This document shows positions 15,945 to 24,394 of a DNA stretch of 64,000 nucleotides, one piece after another. The DNA is from Nitrospira sp. (GTDB taxonomy: Bacteria; Nitrospirota; Nitrospiria; Nitrospirales; Nitrospiraceae). The stretch covers positions 62,001 to 126,000 of the forward strand of contig JANDJC010000001.1 in the NCBI GenBank assembly GCA_024331045.1, written 5' to 3'. A model generated the notes under the pieces. The model was given only the letters and a program-made list of their open reading frames with translations, was not told the DNA's origin and ran no database searches. Each line of letters starts with the position of its first letter. Position 1 is the stretch's first letter. Both the position numbers and the translations under genes were made by a program.

Positions 15945-16949
15945 ATGCGGAGTCAACAGATGGTCAATCACAACAACCCCTTCGGCTTGCCCCTCAGACT
16001 CCTGGGACTGGTTCTGCTGATAGGACCAGGGGCTCTTTTCTCTCTGGTCATGGCTACAGACAGTCCCGCAGCCGACACGGACATGGTCCTGATTCCCCAC
16101 GGTGAGTTCACAATGGGGAGCGATGAACATTCCGACGAGCCCAAACACCAAGTGGTGCTCGATGCCTACTACATTGATAAGTACGAGGTCTCCAACGCTC
16201 GATACAAGGCTTTTATGAACGCGACGGGGCATCCAGCCCCCGCCTATTGGGACGACCCCCGGCTAAACAAACCCGAACAGCCGGTTGTGGGGGTCAGTTG
16301 GACCGACGCCGCAGCCTTCTGCAAGTGGGAGGGGAAAAGACTGCCTACGGAAGCGGAATGGGAACGGGCGGCTAAGGGCCCCTCGGGCGACAACCATTAT
16401 CCATGGGGCCATACGCTTGACCCGAGTAAAGCCAACTATGGTCAACATGTCGGGCGCACTACCCCCATTGATTCATATCCAGATGGGGTGAGCGGCTTTG
16501 GCGTTTATAACATGGCGGGAAACGTTTTCGAATGGGTCCAAGACTGGTACGATCCCAACTACTATAGGCAGAGTGTTGCCCTCAACCCCCAGGGACCAAA
16601 AAAGGGATACAACTTTGCCAACCAGGGACCAGTACGGGTCCTCCGGGGAGGGTCATGGTTAGCACCAGGGACATCGCTCCATACCAGCCACCGATTTTGG
16701 AATCAGCCGGACAACAATTCGTACGGAGTGGGGTTGGGATTCCGCTGCGCCAAATCGGTCTGGGTCATTTCTGATGAGCTCAGGCAAGAGGCACGGGAGG
16801 CTTTCATCCAGACCCTCGTCTTCATGGGTGCTGAAAAGTACGCCAACGCCTTAACCACGATCAACAAAGCCTTAGCCATCGACCCAGACAACCAAGAATA
16901 TCTCGCCACCCGCGAGCTTATTCACAATGCAATGAAACGATCCAAATAA
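15945..16949 (+). CDS. Exported SUMF1-fold protein with TPR-like tail
   Basis: 334 residues from ATG 15945, chosen for its GGGAGG box. A signal or anchor segment (LLGLVLLIGPGALFSLVMA) precedes a formylglycine-generating-enzyme-type fold: MVLIPHGEFTMGS, YYIDKYEVSNARYKAFM, PVVGVSWTDAAAFCKWEGKRLPTEAEWERAAKG, YPWG, YNMAGNVFEWVQDWYD, RGGSW and LGFRCA. The two catalytic cysteines of true FGE are missing from the segment after RGGSW, so sulfatase-activating oxidation is unlikely. About 60 C-terminal residues resemble a TPR hairpin (ALTTINKALAIDPDNQEY). Likely periplasmic; a structural or assembly role is a guess. Confidence 0.85.
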   Translation: MRSQQMVNHNNPFGLPLRLLGLVLLIGPGALFSLVMATDSPAADTDMVLIPHGEFTMGSDEHSDEPKHQVVLDAYYIDKYEVSNARYKAFMNATGHPAPAYWDDPRLNKPEQPVVGVSWTDAAAFCKWEGKRLPTEAEWERAAKGPSGDNHYPWGHTLDPSKANYGQHVGRTTPIDSYPDGVSGFGVYNMAGNVFEWVQDWYDPNYYRQSVALNPQGPKKGYNFANQGPVRVLRGGSWLAPGTSLHTSHRFWNQPDNNSYGVGLGFRCAKSVWVISDELRQEAREAFIQTLVFMGAEKYANALTTINKALAIDPDNQEYLATRELIHNAMKRSK

Positions 16950-17055
16950 CGACAGGCGGGACAGATCGGTTCCGCCACAGTAGTACGGCTGTGCTGGTTC
17001 CAGAAACCTGGAGACTGTTCCCTTCATCAAGCAAAATGGATGGTGAAAGAGACCA

Positions 17056-17427
17056 ATGAATAGGCCCTTACTCCTCGCCAGTCTGGGATGCATCGTACTC
17101 CTCTGGTCGGCTCCATTAAGCGCCGGCCCCCTTGAGGGGGCAGAGGGTGCTCACCCTGATCAAGAACTCCTCCGAGCGATACACCAGGCCGCCCATGAAG
17201 TGGATGAGGCCTGGGACGTCTATCACCGAGCGGCGCTCGGAGGAACCGTGGCATCGCCCGAACTCCAGTCTTCGATAGAAGATCACCTGCACGAAGCGCG
17301 AACGCTCATTACCCAGGCCCTTGAAGCCGTTCAGCAGAGAGACCACCGCGCAGTGGAACACCTCCTACGACTCGTTCGGATCCATACCACTCAGGCAATT
17401 GAGGGAAGCCAGGAGCCCAAGCAGTAA
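17056..17427 (+). CDS. Small exported helical protein
   Basis: 123 residues with a clear signal peptide (MNRPLLLASLGCIVLLWSAPLSAG). The rest is helical and rich in His and Glu (LLRAIHQAAHEVDEAWDVYH, VQQRDHRAVEHLLRLVRIHT). The many histidines could bind metal or haem, but there is no CxxCH. Its TAA overlaps the ATG of the next SUMF1-fold gene (TAATG), so the two are coupled. The family was not recognised. Confidence 0.75.
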   Translation: MNRPLLLASLGCIVLLWSAPLSAGPLEGAEGAHPDQELLRAIHQAAHEVDEAWDVYHRAALGGTVASPELQSSIEDHLHEARTLITQALEAVQQRDHRAVEHLLRLVRIHTTQAIEGSQEPKQ

Positions 17428-18308
17428 TGACTGGTTCACGCCATTCCATCATCGAACTTGCTTGCCTCGCCTTGATAATGCTCACGGTGGGGACCGCACG
17501 GGGAGCATTCACGTCCCCTCCTGCTCCGCACGAACCAGATCCGGTGCCAATGGTAACCATTCCGGCTGGTGAATTTCTGATGGGGAGCCCGGAAGGACAA
17601 GGTCGCCCGGACGAATGGCCCCAGCGATCTATCTATCTCGATGCATTTCAAATTGATCAAGTCGAGGTGACCAATGAACGGTACATGCGATTCGTTAAGG
17701 CAACCGGCCATCGCCCTCCTCCTAATCCGTTTGGCCCCGGTGTCCTCCAATCCATTGAAGGTATCGAGCAACTGCCGGTCGTCCAGACGACCTGGTACGA
17801 TGCCAAGGCCTATTGCGCCTGGGCCAAAAAACGTTTGCCAACGGAGGCCGAGTGGGAGAAAGCCGCCCGGGGCACCGACGGCCGTCTCTACCCCTGGGGT
17901 AACGATCCCCCCACTCCCCAGCGAGCGAACTTTGACCGGGAGTGGGATCATGTGCGAACGCTGTATCCCGTTGGATCACTTCCTGGGGGGGACTCTCCCT
18001 ATGGGGTCAAGGATATGGCGGGCAATGCACGAGAATGGGTGGCCGATTGGTATGAGGCGGGGTACTATGCCCAGGCACCGGACCGCAATCCCCAGGGGCC
18101 AGAAAAAAAGGGGGTTGTTCGATCCATTCGAGGGGGATCCTGGCACAGTCCTGCCAATGATATTCGGACTGCAGCCCGAGGGCGAGGTGGGTTCGCCCTG
18201 CAAACACACGGAACTGGGTTTCGATGTGCCAGGAGCCTTTCGTCACCATCGCCGTCAAGCAAACCGACCGAGCCATACGACAAGAGGATGATAGAGAGTA
18301 ATGAGTAG
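17427..18308 (+). CDS. Second exported SUMF1-fold protein
   Basis: 293 residues. A signal peptide (about 1-27) precedes a SUMF1 domain: MVTIPAGEFLMGSPEGQGRPDEWP, FQIDQVEVTNERYMRFVKATGH, PVVQTTWYDAKAYCAWAKKRLPTEAEWEKAARG, YPWGND, MAGNAREWVADWY, IRGGSW and GTGFRCAR. As in the first copy, no cysteine pair follows RGGSW, so formylglycine-generating activity is not expected. It is clearly diverged from the 15945 protein and lacks the TPR-like tail. Coupled to the small exported protein before it; both probably act in the periplasm. Confidence 0.85.
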   Translation: MTGSRHSIIELACLALIMLTVGTARGAFTSPPAPHEPDPVPMVTIPAGEFLMGSPEGQGRPDEWPQRSIYLDAFQIDQVEVTNERYMRFVKATGHRPPPNPFGPGVLQSIEGIEQLPVVQTTWYDAKAYCAWAKKRLPTEAEWEKAARGTDGRLYPWGNDPPTPQRANFDREWDHVRTLYPVGSLPGGDSPYGVKDMAGNAREWVADWYEAGYYAQAPDRNPQGPEKKGVVRSIRGGSWHSPANDIRTAARGRGGFALQTHGTGFRCARSLSSPSPSSKPTEPYDKRMIESNE

Positions 18309-18418
18309 AAGGAGGCCAATCGTTTTCCAAGCGACAAGGACCGTCGCCAGCGCGTGGTGGAGGCCGGTCACCGGGGCCGCGACGCTACTCCGCACGGCGC
18401 AGCCCCCTGAGGCAGCTC

Positions 18419-18442
18419 GGGTCTCTCATGATTGAGGGACCC
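18419..18442 (+). terminator. Hairpin inside the light operon
   Basis: A 10-bp stem with one G-T wobble: GGGTCTCTCA (18419-18428) pairs with TGAGGGACCC (18433-18442) around a TGAT loop. It lies in the 217-bp gap after the second SUMF1-fold gene. No T-run follows, so it may attenuate or stabilise the transcript rather than end it. No clear promoter was seen between it and the next gene at 18526. Confidence 0.5.
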
Positions 18443-18525
18443 GGCTCCTCAGCACCCTCACCCATCAGAGACGCCAGACGGTCAGCCGGTCACAGGATTT
18501 CCCGGTGAAAGAAGAAGAGGGCGTC

Positions 18526-18768
18526 ATGACAACACTTATCTTCCTTATGTTCGTGCTTATGTTCGTGATGGGGACCTTGATCCGCTTCATCATAACCTCC
18601 ACAAGGATTCACGCTCCAATACTGAGACGGGTGGACAGAACAGGTCCACCTCGGCGGCGGCAGCTCCGCAGAGGCGAACATCCTCTCGATCCCTATCACA
18701 AGATAACAGCGGCGGGACGCTGCAACACGGATCCGTTACCCCCTGAAGGGAGGATCTTGAGCCTATGA
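18526..18768 (+). CDS. Small single-span membrane protein
   Basis: 80 residues from ATG 18526, which has GAGGG upstream; an in-frame start at 18505 would add seven acidic/basic residues. One N-terminal membrane helix (TTLIFLMFVLMFVMGTLIRFII) precedes a basic cytoplasmic tail with many arginines. The stop overlaps the ATG of the TIGR01777 gene (ATGA), which supports it being translated. Function unknown. Confidence 0.65.
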   Translation: MTTLIFLMFVLMFVMGTLIRFIITSTRIHAPILRRVDRTGPPRRRQLRRGEHPLDPYHKITAAGRCNTDPLPPEGRILSL

Positions 18769-19679
18769 ACATCGTCATTGCTGGTGGAACAGGATTCATC
18801 GGTCGAGCCCTGTGCGCTTCCTTGCTTCAGGGAGGGCATCAGGTGACCGTTCTCACCAGGAGAAGAGGAACCCTCCAAGGAGCGACCGCTAACCCACGGG
18901 TCATCGAGTGGGACGGTCAACGAGAAGGAGCCTGGGAATCGTGCCTCGATGGAGCTGATGCGGTCATCAACCTCGCAGGGGCTCCGATCGCAGAGTCACG
19001 GTGGACGGAGGCGCGGAAGCGCGAACTTGTCGACAGCCGCATCCTTTCCACCCGTGCCCTTGTCCGAGCCATGGCTAAACAAGCCTCTCGTCCTTCTATT
19101 CTTATCAATGCCTCGGGCATCGGCTATTACGGAGCCAGTGATGATCGGGTCCTGGATGAACAATCGCCAGCAGGGCAGGGGTTCCTCGCCGACCTCTGCC
19201 TCCAATGGGAAGCAGAAGCACAGCGTGCCAGTCAATTCGGGAGTCGAGTGGTACTGCTTCGAACCGGCATGGTGCTGGAACGGGACGGTGGCGCGTTGCC
19301 GCGGATGGTGTTCCCTTTTAAATTGTTTATGGGGGGCCCGATCTTGCCCGGCAATCAATGGGTCTCTTGGATTCACCGCCAGGACCACATTGGGTTAATC
19401 CGGTGGGCTCTCGAGACCCCGCATGTCACGGGCCCACTCAATGCGGTTGCGCCGGAGCCGGAGACCATGAGCAGATTCTGTTCTATCCTGGGGCTGGTCC
19501 TTCACCGCCCATCCTGGCTCCCTGTGCCTCGCATGGCGCTGCGATTTGCGCTCGGAGAGCTCGAATCGCTCTTGACGACCGGGCAGCGAGTACTGCCATC
19601 CAAGGCACTGGCCGGGGGCTATGTCTTTCAGTTCCCCACACTGGAATCCGCCTTACGAGCGATCATCTCCGCGAAATGA
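18765..19679 (+). CDS. TIGR01777-family NAD(P)-binding oxidoreductase/epimerase
   Basis: 304-residue extended SDR protein. N-terminal MNIVIAGGTGFIGRALC (GxxGxxG) precedes VINLAGAPIAESRW, SASGIGYYG-like INASGIGYYGASDD, VVLLRTGMVLERDGGALPRM, WVSWIHRQDHIGLI and a C-terminal DUF1731-like region (AGGYVFQFPTLESAL). YfcH-like family members recur in LitR/CarH light regulons next to photolyase. Substrate unknown. Overlaps the small genes on both sides by four bases. Confidence 0.9.
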   Translation: MNIVIAGGTGFIGRALCASLLQGGHQVTVLTRRRGTLQGATANPRVIEWDGQREGAWESCLDGADAVINLAGAPIAESRWTEARKRELVDSRILSTRALVRAMAKQASRPSILINASGIGYYGASDDRVLDEQSPAGQGFLADLCLQWEAEAQRASQFGSRVVLLRTGMVLERDGGALPRMVFPFKLFMGGPILPGNQWVSWIHRQDHIGLIRWALETPHVTGPLNAVAPEPETMSRFCSILGLVLHRPSWLPVPRMALRFALGELESLLTTGQRVLPSKALAGGYVFQFPTLESALRAIISAK

Positions 19680-19822
19680 CGATGCGCGCCTCTCGCCAAC
19701 TATCAAATCCGCTTTCCGTCCCTCACCCAAACGTTGCTCACGCGCGTCGCGTTTTGGCGCTGGCGGCCCTCGTGCTTGAGCAAGCACTCGACCAGGGCAG
19801 GCAGAAGATGAATCGAATCTAG
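19676..19822 (+). CDS. 48-residue ORF between oxidoreductase and photolyase
   Basis: Starts at an ATGA overlap with the preceding gene and ends 10 bp before the photolyase ATG. The product has a basic N-terminus and one helix (ARRVLALAALVLEQALDQG) but no known domain. Tight coupling on both sides and the absence of other use of this space favour translation. It does not match the small zinc-finger DUF2256 often found beside phr. It could be a mere leader that couples translation. Confidence 0.45.
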   Translation: MTMRASRQLSNPLSVPHPNVAHARRVLALAALVLEQALDQGRQKMNRI

Positions 19823-19832
19823 GAGGAGCACC

Positions 19833-21281
19833 ATGCGGGGACTCATGTGGTTTCGCAGGGATCTTCGGCTCGCCGATCAACCGGCGTTGAGTGCGGCCTG
19901 TACGGAATGTGATCAGGTGATTCCCTTGTTCGTCTTTGATGATCCGCTGCTTCAATCAAAAGAGTTCGGAGCTGCCTGCGTGAACTTCATGCTCGGCTCG
20001 TTGCGCGAGTTGGCCACCTCATTGGAGGCGCGGGGGCTTGCGCTCCAATGGCGGCGTGGTGATCCAGTCGAGGAAGTGGTAAGGGCCGCTCGCGACTGGA
20101 AGGCCGACGTCGTTTACTGGAACCGCGACTACGAACCGCGTGCCATCCTTCGAGACCAACTGGTTCAGCGGGAACTCGAGCGGATGGGCCTTATCGTCAG
20201 GACGTTCAAGGATCATGTGGTGTTCGAGCCTCAGGACATTCGAGGAGTAAGCGGCGAACCATTGCAACGATATAGTGCCTACCGAGCGCGCTGGTGGGCC
20301 CAGTGGTCCACCCACAAGCCGAGAGCACTACCGGTCCCTGCCGCGCTCCGCTCCTCCAAACAGGCTATGGGACTGCCATCCAGCCCGTTGCCTTCTGCGG
20401 AGGAACTGGGATATGCCTCCTTCGATCCGTGGATCGAACCGGGCGAACAACAAGCTTGGAAACGATTGCGCTGGTTTTGCGAAGGCCCTCTCCACCGCTA
20501 TGGCACAGGCCGCAACATCCCCGGCATTGAGGGGAGTTCGAAACTGTCTCCTCATTTTCGTTTCGGCACGATCTCTCCCCGTGCCGCCATTCTGGCGGCC
20601 CTTAAAACTTTGAGGAAGGGACGGGCAGGCGTCTCCCGCCCCGACGTGTTCCTCTGGATTGATGAGTTGATTTGGAGGGAGTTCTTCCAGCAGATCTTGG
20701 CCGAATTTCCCCACGTCATCTCGGGACCGTTTCGGCGGGAGGTTGCCCCACCCGTTCGCGAACCGGGCCACGAACGAGACCGGCTCTTTCAGGCCTGGTG
20801 TGAAGGGAAGACTGGCTACCCCATCGTGGACGCTGGCATGAGGCAATTGCGGCAAACCGGCTGGATGCACAATCGCGTGCGCATGATCGTCGCCTCATTT
20901 TTGGTCAAGGATCTTCGCATCGACTGGCAGAGCGGCGAACGGTATTTCATGGCCCACCTGCTGGACGCCGACGTAGCAGCAAACAACGGGAATTGGCAAT
21001 GGTGCGCCTCGACGGGCACGGACGCCATGAAGGGCTACCGCATTTTTAATCCGACCTTGCAAGGCAAAAAGTTTGACCCAGATGGTCTCTACATCCGACG
21101 CTATGTTCCAGCATTGGCCTCGGTCCCGACGGCCAACATTCACGAGCCGCATCTGATGGCCCTCAGCGAGCAGGAAGAGGCCCGTTGCCGGATCGGCGTC
21201 GATTACCCGGCCCCCATCGTGGATCATCGTCAGGCCCGTGAGGACTATCTCAGGCTCAGCACGCAAAAGAGGACGCCATGA
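19833..21281 (+). CDS. phrB: Deoxyribodipyrimidine photolyase, class I CPD type
   Basis: 482-residue light-driven DNA repair flavoprotein that splits cyclobutane pyrimidine dimers. N-terminal antenna domain: GLMWFRRDLRLADQPAL and VIPLFVFD. FAD domain: RYGTGRNIPGIEGSSKLSPHFRFGTISPRAA, WRDFF-like IWREFFQQIL, QAWCEGKTGYPIVDAGMRQLRQTGWMHNRVRMIVASFLVKDL, and NNGNWQWCASTGTDAMKGYRIFNP with the FAD-contacting Asn and Trp. AGGAGG precedes the ATG. The core gene of the light-responsive operon; it overlaps the next gene by four bases. Confidence 0.97.
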   Translation: MRGLMWFRRDLRLADQPALSAACTECDQVIPLFVFDDPLLQSKEFGAACVNFMLGSLRELATSLEARGLALQWRRGDPVEEVVRAARDWKADVVYWNRDYEPRAILRDQLVQRELERMGLIVRTFKDHVVFEPQDIRGVSGEPLQRYSAYRARWWAQWSTHKPRALPVPAALRSSKQAMGLPSSPLPSAEELGYASFDPWIEPGEQQAWKRLRWFCEGPLHRYGTGRNIPGIEGSSKLSPHFRFGTISPRAAILAALKTLRKGRAGVSRPDVFLWIDELIWREFFQQILAEFPHVISGPFRREVAPPVREPGHERDRLFQAWCEGKTGYPIVDAGMRQLRQTGWMHNRVRMIVASFLVKDLRIDWQSGERYFMAHLLDADVAANNGNWQWCASTGTDAMKGYRIFNPTLQGKKFDPDGLYIRRYVPALASVPTANIHEPHLMALSEQEEARCRIGVDYPAPIVDHRQAREDYLRLSTQKRTP

Positions 21282-22240
21282 CCTCCCTTCCACTTCGTCT
21301 GGGAATCAGCCGATGTCTGCTGGGCGACCCCGTGCGTTACGACGGAGGGCATAAGCGAGACCCCTTTTTGACGGATATCCTGGGCCCCTATGTCGAGTGG
21401 GTGCCCGTCTGCCCCGAAGTGGAGGCAGGGCTGGGAATCCCCCGGGAGGCCATGAGACTGGTCTGGAGAGCACACCAGCCCCAGCCAGTCCGCCTTGTCA
21501 CCATTGCAGGGGGAGTCGATCATACCAAGGCGCTGATGGCCGCCACTGCGAAACGGTTGGAAGAACTTGCCGCGCTTGACCTGTGCGGGTATGTCTTTAA
21601 AAAGAACTCCCCCAGTTGTGGTCTTGAGCGCGTCCGCATCTACAACGAACACGGCATGCCTAGTCGAAGCGGCGCCGGGCTCTTCGCCCAAGCCTTTCGG
21701 GAAACGTTTCCGCTGATTCCTGTAGAAGAGGAAGGACGTCTCTGCGACCCCGCCATCAGGGAAAACTTCATCGAGCGGGTCTTCTGCTACCAACGGTATC
21801 GACAACTACTACGCAACGGAGTCACGCGGCAAGCGGTGGTTCGGTTTCATACGATCCATAAATATCTGTTGCTTGCTCACAGTCCACAGGATTACGAACG
21901 GCTCGGCAGACTGGTCGGCCACGCCCACCACTTCGGGCCTCGAGAGTTGGCCGTGAAATATGGCCCCCTCTTCATGAAGGCCCTCGCGGTCAAGGCTACG
22001 GTCCGCAAACACGTCAACGTGTTGCACCATATCGTGGGACATTTCAAAGACCGTTTGACCGCCGGCGAGAAATCCGAATTGCTGAGCGTTATCGGCGACT
22101 ATCAGCGGGGGCTCACGCCCTTAATCGTACCACTTACATTGATTAAACATTACGTGCAGCTCTTCAACGTCGAATACGTCCGCGACCAGATTTACCTCAA
22201 TCCCCACCCCAAGGAATTGATGCTGCGCAATCACGTCTAA
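21278..22240 (+). CDS. DUF523-DUF1722 protein (YbgA fusion)
   Basis: 320 residues. The N-terminal DUF523 domain (about 1-155) has conserved cysteines in ISRCLLGDPVRYDGGHK, VPVCPEVEAGLGIPRE and KKNSPSCG, matching the iron-sulfur cysteines of TudS-type thiouracil desulfurases. The C-terminal DUF1722 domain (about 190-310) has FHTIHKYLLLAHSP and HHFGPRELAVKYG. This fusion is commonly encoded beside phr in light-controlled operons. Repair or salvage of photodamaged (perhaps thiolated) nucleobases is plausible but unproven. ATGA overlap with photolyase. Confidence 0.9.
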   Translation: MTSLPLRLGISRCLLGDPVRYDGGHKRDPFLTDILGPYVEWVPVCPEVEAGLGIPREAMRLVWRAHQPQPVRLVTIAGGVDHTKALMAATAKRLEELAALDLCGYVFKKNSPSCGLERVRIYNEHGMPSRSGAGLFAQAFRETFPLIPVEEEGRLCDPAIRENFIERVFCYQRYRQLLRNGVTRQAVVRFHTIHKYLLLAHSPQDYERLGRLVGHAHHFGPRELAVKYGPLFMKALAVKATVRKHVNVLHHIVGHFKDRLTAGEKSELLSVIGDYQRGLTPLIVPLTLIKHYVQLFNVEYVRDQIYLNPHPKELMLRNHV

Positions 22241-22262
22241 TCGTCTCATTTGGAGGAGCTCT

Positions 22263-22781
22263 ATGAAAACAGGGAAGCAAGGAGTCGTGTTGGTCGGGCA
22301 TGGTGGAATTCCCAAGGATTGTCCGCAAGAGCTGGTGACCAAGTTGAAGCGGCTGGAAGCCCAACGACGAGCCACCCACCAGCCGCCATCGAGCGAAGAA
22401 CTCGAGCTGGATACAACGATTCGTCGCTGGCCGAGGACAGCAGAGACCGATCCCTACCTGTTTGGACTCCAAGCGGTGGCCGCACGCTTGCAAGCTCAAT
22501 TAAACGGCGTCTTGTTTGGCATCGCTTTTAATGAGTTCTGCGCCCCGACACTAGAAGAATCCGTCCAAGCCCTGATCAATCGAGGTGCGACCGATGTAAT
22601 CGTGACTACGACCATGTTCACACCCGGTGGAGCCCACTCAGAAATCGAGATCCCGGAAATCCTGGCGCGACTTCGCCCTCTCTATCCTCATGTCACCATC
22701 CGTTATGCTTGGCCCTTCGACATGGATCTTGTCGCCTCAACCCTGGCCGAACAGATCCGACGGTTTACGATCTCTTCTTGA
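22263..22781 (+). CDS. CbiX/SirB-like sirohydrochlorin chelatase homologue
   Basis: 172 residues of the small class II chelatase family, which inserts Co or Fe into sirohydrochlorin for B12 or sirohaem. It has the N-terminal VVLVGHGGIPKDCP (catalytic-His region), FNEFCAPTLEESVQALINRGATDVIVTTTMFTPGGAHSEIEIPEI and a C-terminal IRYAWPFDMDLVASTLAEQI. An insertion at residues 30-60 is unlike short CbiX proteins. Placed after photolyase in a B12-controlled operon, it may serve tetrapyrrole supply; some LitR/CarH regulons carry hemH in this slot. Metal and substrate are not predictable here. Confidence 0.78.
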   Translation: MKTGKQGVVLVGHGGIPKDCPQELVTKLKRLEAQRRATHQPPSSEELELDTTIRRWPRTAETDPYLFGLQAVAARLQAQLNGVLFGIAFNEFCAPTLEESVQALINRGATDVIVTTTMFTPGGAHSEIEIPEILARLRPLYPHVTIRYAWPFDMDLVASTLAEQIRRFTISS

Positions 22782-22885
22782 TATTACGTTGATATGACGC
22801 CGGCCATGATTGTTCTCCCTTTGCCCCCCATCAGGTGTACAATAGCGGCCGCTCGTCAACCAGTCTCTTGCAGGGGGAACGACCC

Positions 22886-23476
22886 GTGACCACGCCGCAT
22901 CATCAATTAGTCCACGCATTCCACGAGACTCAGTCGTTTAAATGGGATCCCGGAAACGGTTTCAAGCTGGCCTCGGGACTGAGGAGTCCCTATTACGTTG
23001 ATTGTCGTTCATTGATGGCCCATCCCCATGCTCGGTGGCTCGTGGCCCAGCTGGGGTACGAACTCTTGAAGCCCCTCGCGTTCGATTGCCTGGGCGGTCT
23101 CGAAATCGGCGCGATTGCCATCGCCACCTCCCTTTCGGACTATGCGCTGATGGCCCAGCCACCGAGAGCCTGGCGAACGTTCGTGGTGCGAAAACAGGCC
23201 AAAGATCATGGGTTGGGCAAATTGGTCGAGGGCGCCATCCACTCAGGGGATCGTGCGGTCATTGTCGATGATGTGTTGACCAGCGGAGGGTCTTTGTTGA
23301 AGGCTATCGCCGCCGCAAGGGCGGCGGGGTTGACGGTTGCGCACGCCTTGGTCATCGTGGACCGGGAAGAGCAGGACGGACGAAACAGAGTGGAACAGGA
23401 AGGGGTGACGGTGCTCAGCCTATTGAGCATTCGCGATCTGACGGCAGGCTTCGTTTCCCCCGCGTCATCGAGATAG
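22886..23476 (+). CDS. pyrE: Orotate phosphoribosyltransferase
   Basis: Pyrimidine synthesis enzyme joining orotate and PRPP to OMP. The signature PRPP loop is AVIVDDVLTSGGSLLKAI. KLASGLRSPYYVDCRSLMAHP, GGLEIGAIAIATSLS and FVVRKQAKDHGLGKLVEG match PyrE. I start at GTG 22886 (196 residues), which has AGGGGGAA upstream; 22835 would add 17 residues from the untranslated leader. It follows the CbiX-like gene by 104 bp and may have its own promoter (TACAAT near 22838), so membership of the light operon is doubtful. Confidence 0.93.
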   Translation: MTTPHHQLVHAFHETQSFKWDPGNGFKLASGLRSPYYVDCRSLMAHPHARWLVAQLGYELLKPLAFDCLGGLEIGAIAIATSLSDYALMAQPPRAWRTFVVRKQAKDHGLGKLVEGAIHSGDRAVIVDDVLTSGGSLLKAIAAARAAGLTVAHALVIVDREEQDGRNRVEQEGVTVLSLLSIRDLTAGFVSPASSR

Positions 23477-23502
23477 GCGCCGAATCCAGGCGGATCTCAA
23501 GG

Positions 23503-23862
23503 TTAGCGGCACTGAAACTCGATGCCCCAACGCCGTTCGTGGATCATTTCTTCCCGCCCCTCGATCAGGCTGACGATCCTGGTTCGTCCTTTGGCCTCCC
23601 CTTCGCGCAGAATCTCGTAGGAGCGATCTCCACACTTCCGACGAATGATGGCCAGGGCCTCGGTTCGAAACGACGAGAGCAAGGGCCCTTGCCCGTCCTT
23701 GAATGGATAGACAACCACCCCGCCGTGTTCCTGTTCCTGAACGAGTTTCGCTCCGTCCGCGCAACCGGCACCCATAACGATCCCCATCACAATGACCGCC
23801 AGCCATGATCTTGACCGACCGTTCTCCGCACTTTTATCATTAAACCACCAAGGGAACCGCAC
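23503..23862 (-). CDS. Probable small lipoprotein
   Basis: 119 residues from GTG 23862, chosen because GGAGG lies six bases upstream. An N-terminal basic region, a hydrophobic run (WLAVIVMGIVMGAGC) and Cys at about residue 34 suggest lipoprotein signal processing, though the lipobox (MGAGC) is not ideal. The mature part (VVVYPFKDGQGPLLSSFRTEALAIIRRKCG) may be a small alpha/beta domain. No family name. Its start is 27 bp from the divergent rhodanese gene, so the two share a promoter region. Confidence 0.75.
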   Translation of the reverse strand: MRFPWWFNDKSAENGRSRSWLAVIVMGIVMGAGCADGAKLVQEQEHGGVVVYPFKDGQGPLLSSFRTEALAIIRRKCGDRSYEILREGEAKGRTRIVSLIEGREEMIHERRWGIEFQCR

Positions 23863-23889
23863 TGAACCTCCATAGAAAGGACTGCCCCG

Positions 23890-24315
23890 ATGACACGTCT
23901 GAGCTGGAACCTGATGGCCGGCCTGCTCGCCACAGTCCTGATGATGGGCGATGTGGCGCTGGGCGCTCCACCCTCTGTCCTGACAGTGGAGCAACTGCAT
24001 AGCGCCCTCTCAAAAGGACGGTCCCGCGAGGAGAAGGGATTTATCCTCGTGGACGTGCGCACGCCCCAAGAACATCGGGCGGGGATGATTCCCGGCACGG
24101 ATTTCAACATCGACTTTCGCGAGATCAAATCCCGTCACCGTGAACTAGGAGCCCAGCCTGATGACCATATTGTGGTCTACTGTCAATCAGGCCGCCGGAG
24201 CAGTATTGCTGCCCAAGCGCTGGCTGAGCTCGGCTACCGTCATGTCTATAATGTCGAGGGCAGCATGAATGCTTGGATGGAGGCCGGCTTCCCCGTTGAA
24301 CGGCCCCCACAATAG
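23890..24315 (+). CDS. Periplasmic rhodanese-like protein
   Basis: 141 residues with a signal peptide (about 1-25, ending VALGA) and one rhodanese domain: ILVDVRTPQEHRAGMIPG, then active-site loop VVYCQSGRRSSIAAQAL with catalytic Cys and GYRHVYNVEGSMNAWMEAGFPVE. Single-domain exported rhodaneses transfer or bind sulfane sulfur; the physiological partner is unknown. AGAAAGGA precedes the ATG. Confidence 0.9.
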   Translation: MTRLSWNLMAGLLATVLMMGDVALGAPPSVLTVEQLHSALSKGRSREEKGFILVDVRTPQEHRAGMIPGTDFNIDFREIKSRHRELGAQPDDHIVVYCQSGRRSSIAAQALAELGYRHVYNVEGSMNAWMEAGFPVERPPQ

Positions 24316-24394
24316 CCGTCGGTTGTCGAGTTGCTCTCCTGGTGATCAGCAACGGAAGCCTGTTTCCTCTTGAGTGTCTTTCTTCCTCTTATGG

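Noticed and set aside
15945-16949. Functional formylglycine-generating enzyme
   Set aside because: No catalytic cysteine pair and no sulfatase gene in the window.
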